From: an uncultured Pseudorhodobacter sp.
GTDB taxonomy: Bacteria; Pseudomonadota; Alphaproteobacteria; Rhodobacterales; Rhodobacteraceae
NCBI GenBank assembly: GCA_945957495.1
Contig: CAMFLG010000122.1
Span: forward strand, 1-8,154
Reading direction: 5' to 3'
DNA: 8,154 bases
In this document: piece by piece, positions 7,831 through 8,154 of the stretch
How positions within the stretch are numbered: the stretch's first letter is position 1
Layout of the letters: each line of letters opens with the position of its first letter
Notes under the pieces: generated by a model
Databases searched by the model: none
What the model saw: only the letters and a program-made list of their open reading frames with translations
What the model was told of the DNA's origin: nothing
Program-made: the position numbers and the translations under genes

Positions 7831-8154
7831 AGATCCTGTTCGTCCACCAGAACTATCCCGGCCAATTCCTGTATCTGGCGCCCGAACTGGCCAAGCGCGG
7901 CCACGACTGCCTTGCGCTGACCGATGCGGGCAACAACCGGGCCTCCACCGTCAAAGTGGTGAAATACAAACACGACGCCCAGCCCGTCGATGCGGCCGCC
8001 ACAAGGCTGGGCCGGAACTACACCACGATGAGCGATCGCGGCGTGTCCGTCGCGCGCGCGGCGCTGCAGATGCGCAATCAGGGCTATATTCCCGATGTCA
8101 TCTTCGGCCATTCCGGCTGGGGCGAGACGCTGTTCCTGAAAGAGGTCTGGCCCG
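7827..8154 (+). CDS. Family 4 glycosyltransferase, N-terminal part (runs off the window)
   Basis: The first 109 codons of a gene that continues past the right edge. The protein begins MKILFVHQNYPGQFLYLAPE, followed by LAKRGHDCLALT, a GT-B fold opening with a first beta strand and a glycine-containing loop. It later has PDVIFGHSGWGETLFLKEVWP at about 89-109. Both stretches are typical of the N-terminal (acceptor-side) domain of one group of GT4 glycosyltransferases. The sugar-nucleotide-binding C-terminal domain is outside the window, so donor, acceptor and product cannot be told. Possible roles are surface polysaccharide or lipopolysaccharide sugar addition in the cytoplasm or at the inner membrane face. 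ATG 7827 overlaps the yejF stop (ATGA); no Shine-Dalgarno sequence is clear, so it is probably read as the fifth gene of the yej operon. Base composition resembles that of its neighbours. Confidence 0.85.

Overview
The window looks like a chromosomal segment of an alphaproteobacterium, most likely of the Rhodobacteraceae/Paracoccaceae. This rests on the high G+C content with GC-rich third positions, a membrane-anchored cytochrome c552 of the Paracoccus CycM type, a prephenate dehydratase with the alphaproteobacterial form of ACT domain, and YejABEF proteins that align well with those of Proteobacteria. No phage, transposase, CRISPR array, tRNA or rRNA was recognised.

Layout. Positions 1-403 hold no convincing gene, but positions 6-233 contain several nested inverted repeats that could fold as a structured RNA, and 272-354 hold further GC-rich hairpins downstream of pheA. 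On the minus strand, 404-1234 encodes prephenate dehydratase (pheA). A 135-base divergent intergenic region separates it from the plus-strand gene for a membrane-tethered c-type cytochrome (1370-1894), which ends at a strong rho-independent terminator (1915-1942). After a probable promoter region comes a tightly packed plus-strand operon: yejA (2049-3968), yejB (3972-5120), yejE (5117-6235), yejF (6232-7830) and the start of a family 4 glycosyltransferase (7827 to beyond the window). The last four starts lie 3 bases after, or overlap, the preceding stop, so translational coupling is likely.

How the genes work together. PheA makes phenylpyruvate for phenylalanine synthesis. The cytochrome should carry electrons from the bc1 complex to a terminal oxidase at the membrane surface. 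YejA (periplasmic binding protein), YejB and YejE (permeases) and YejF (double ATPase) form one ABC importer of the peptide/opine/nickel class; homologues take up peptides such as microcin C and affect resistance to antimicrobial peptides. The glycosyltransferase is joined to yejF by an ATGA overlap, so it is probably co-expressed, although its link with peptide uptake is unknown.

Most notable points: mature YejA, YejB and YejE each contain exactly two cysteines, all predicted to face the periplasm. The YejB and YejE pairs lie in insertions absent from the E. coli proteins as I recall them. The YejE insertion also holds every GGA, CTA and GTA codon of its gene and an internal AGGAGG. The structured region at the left edge is the best candidate for an undescribed RNA. 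I did not find a clearly new multi-gene system.
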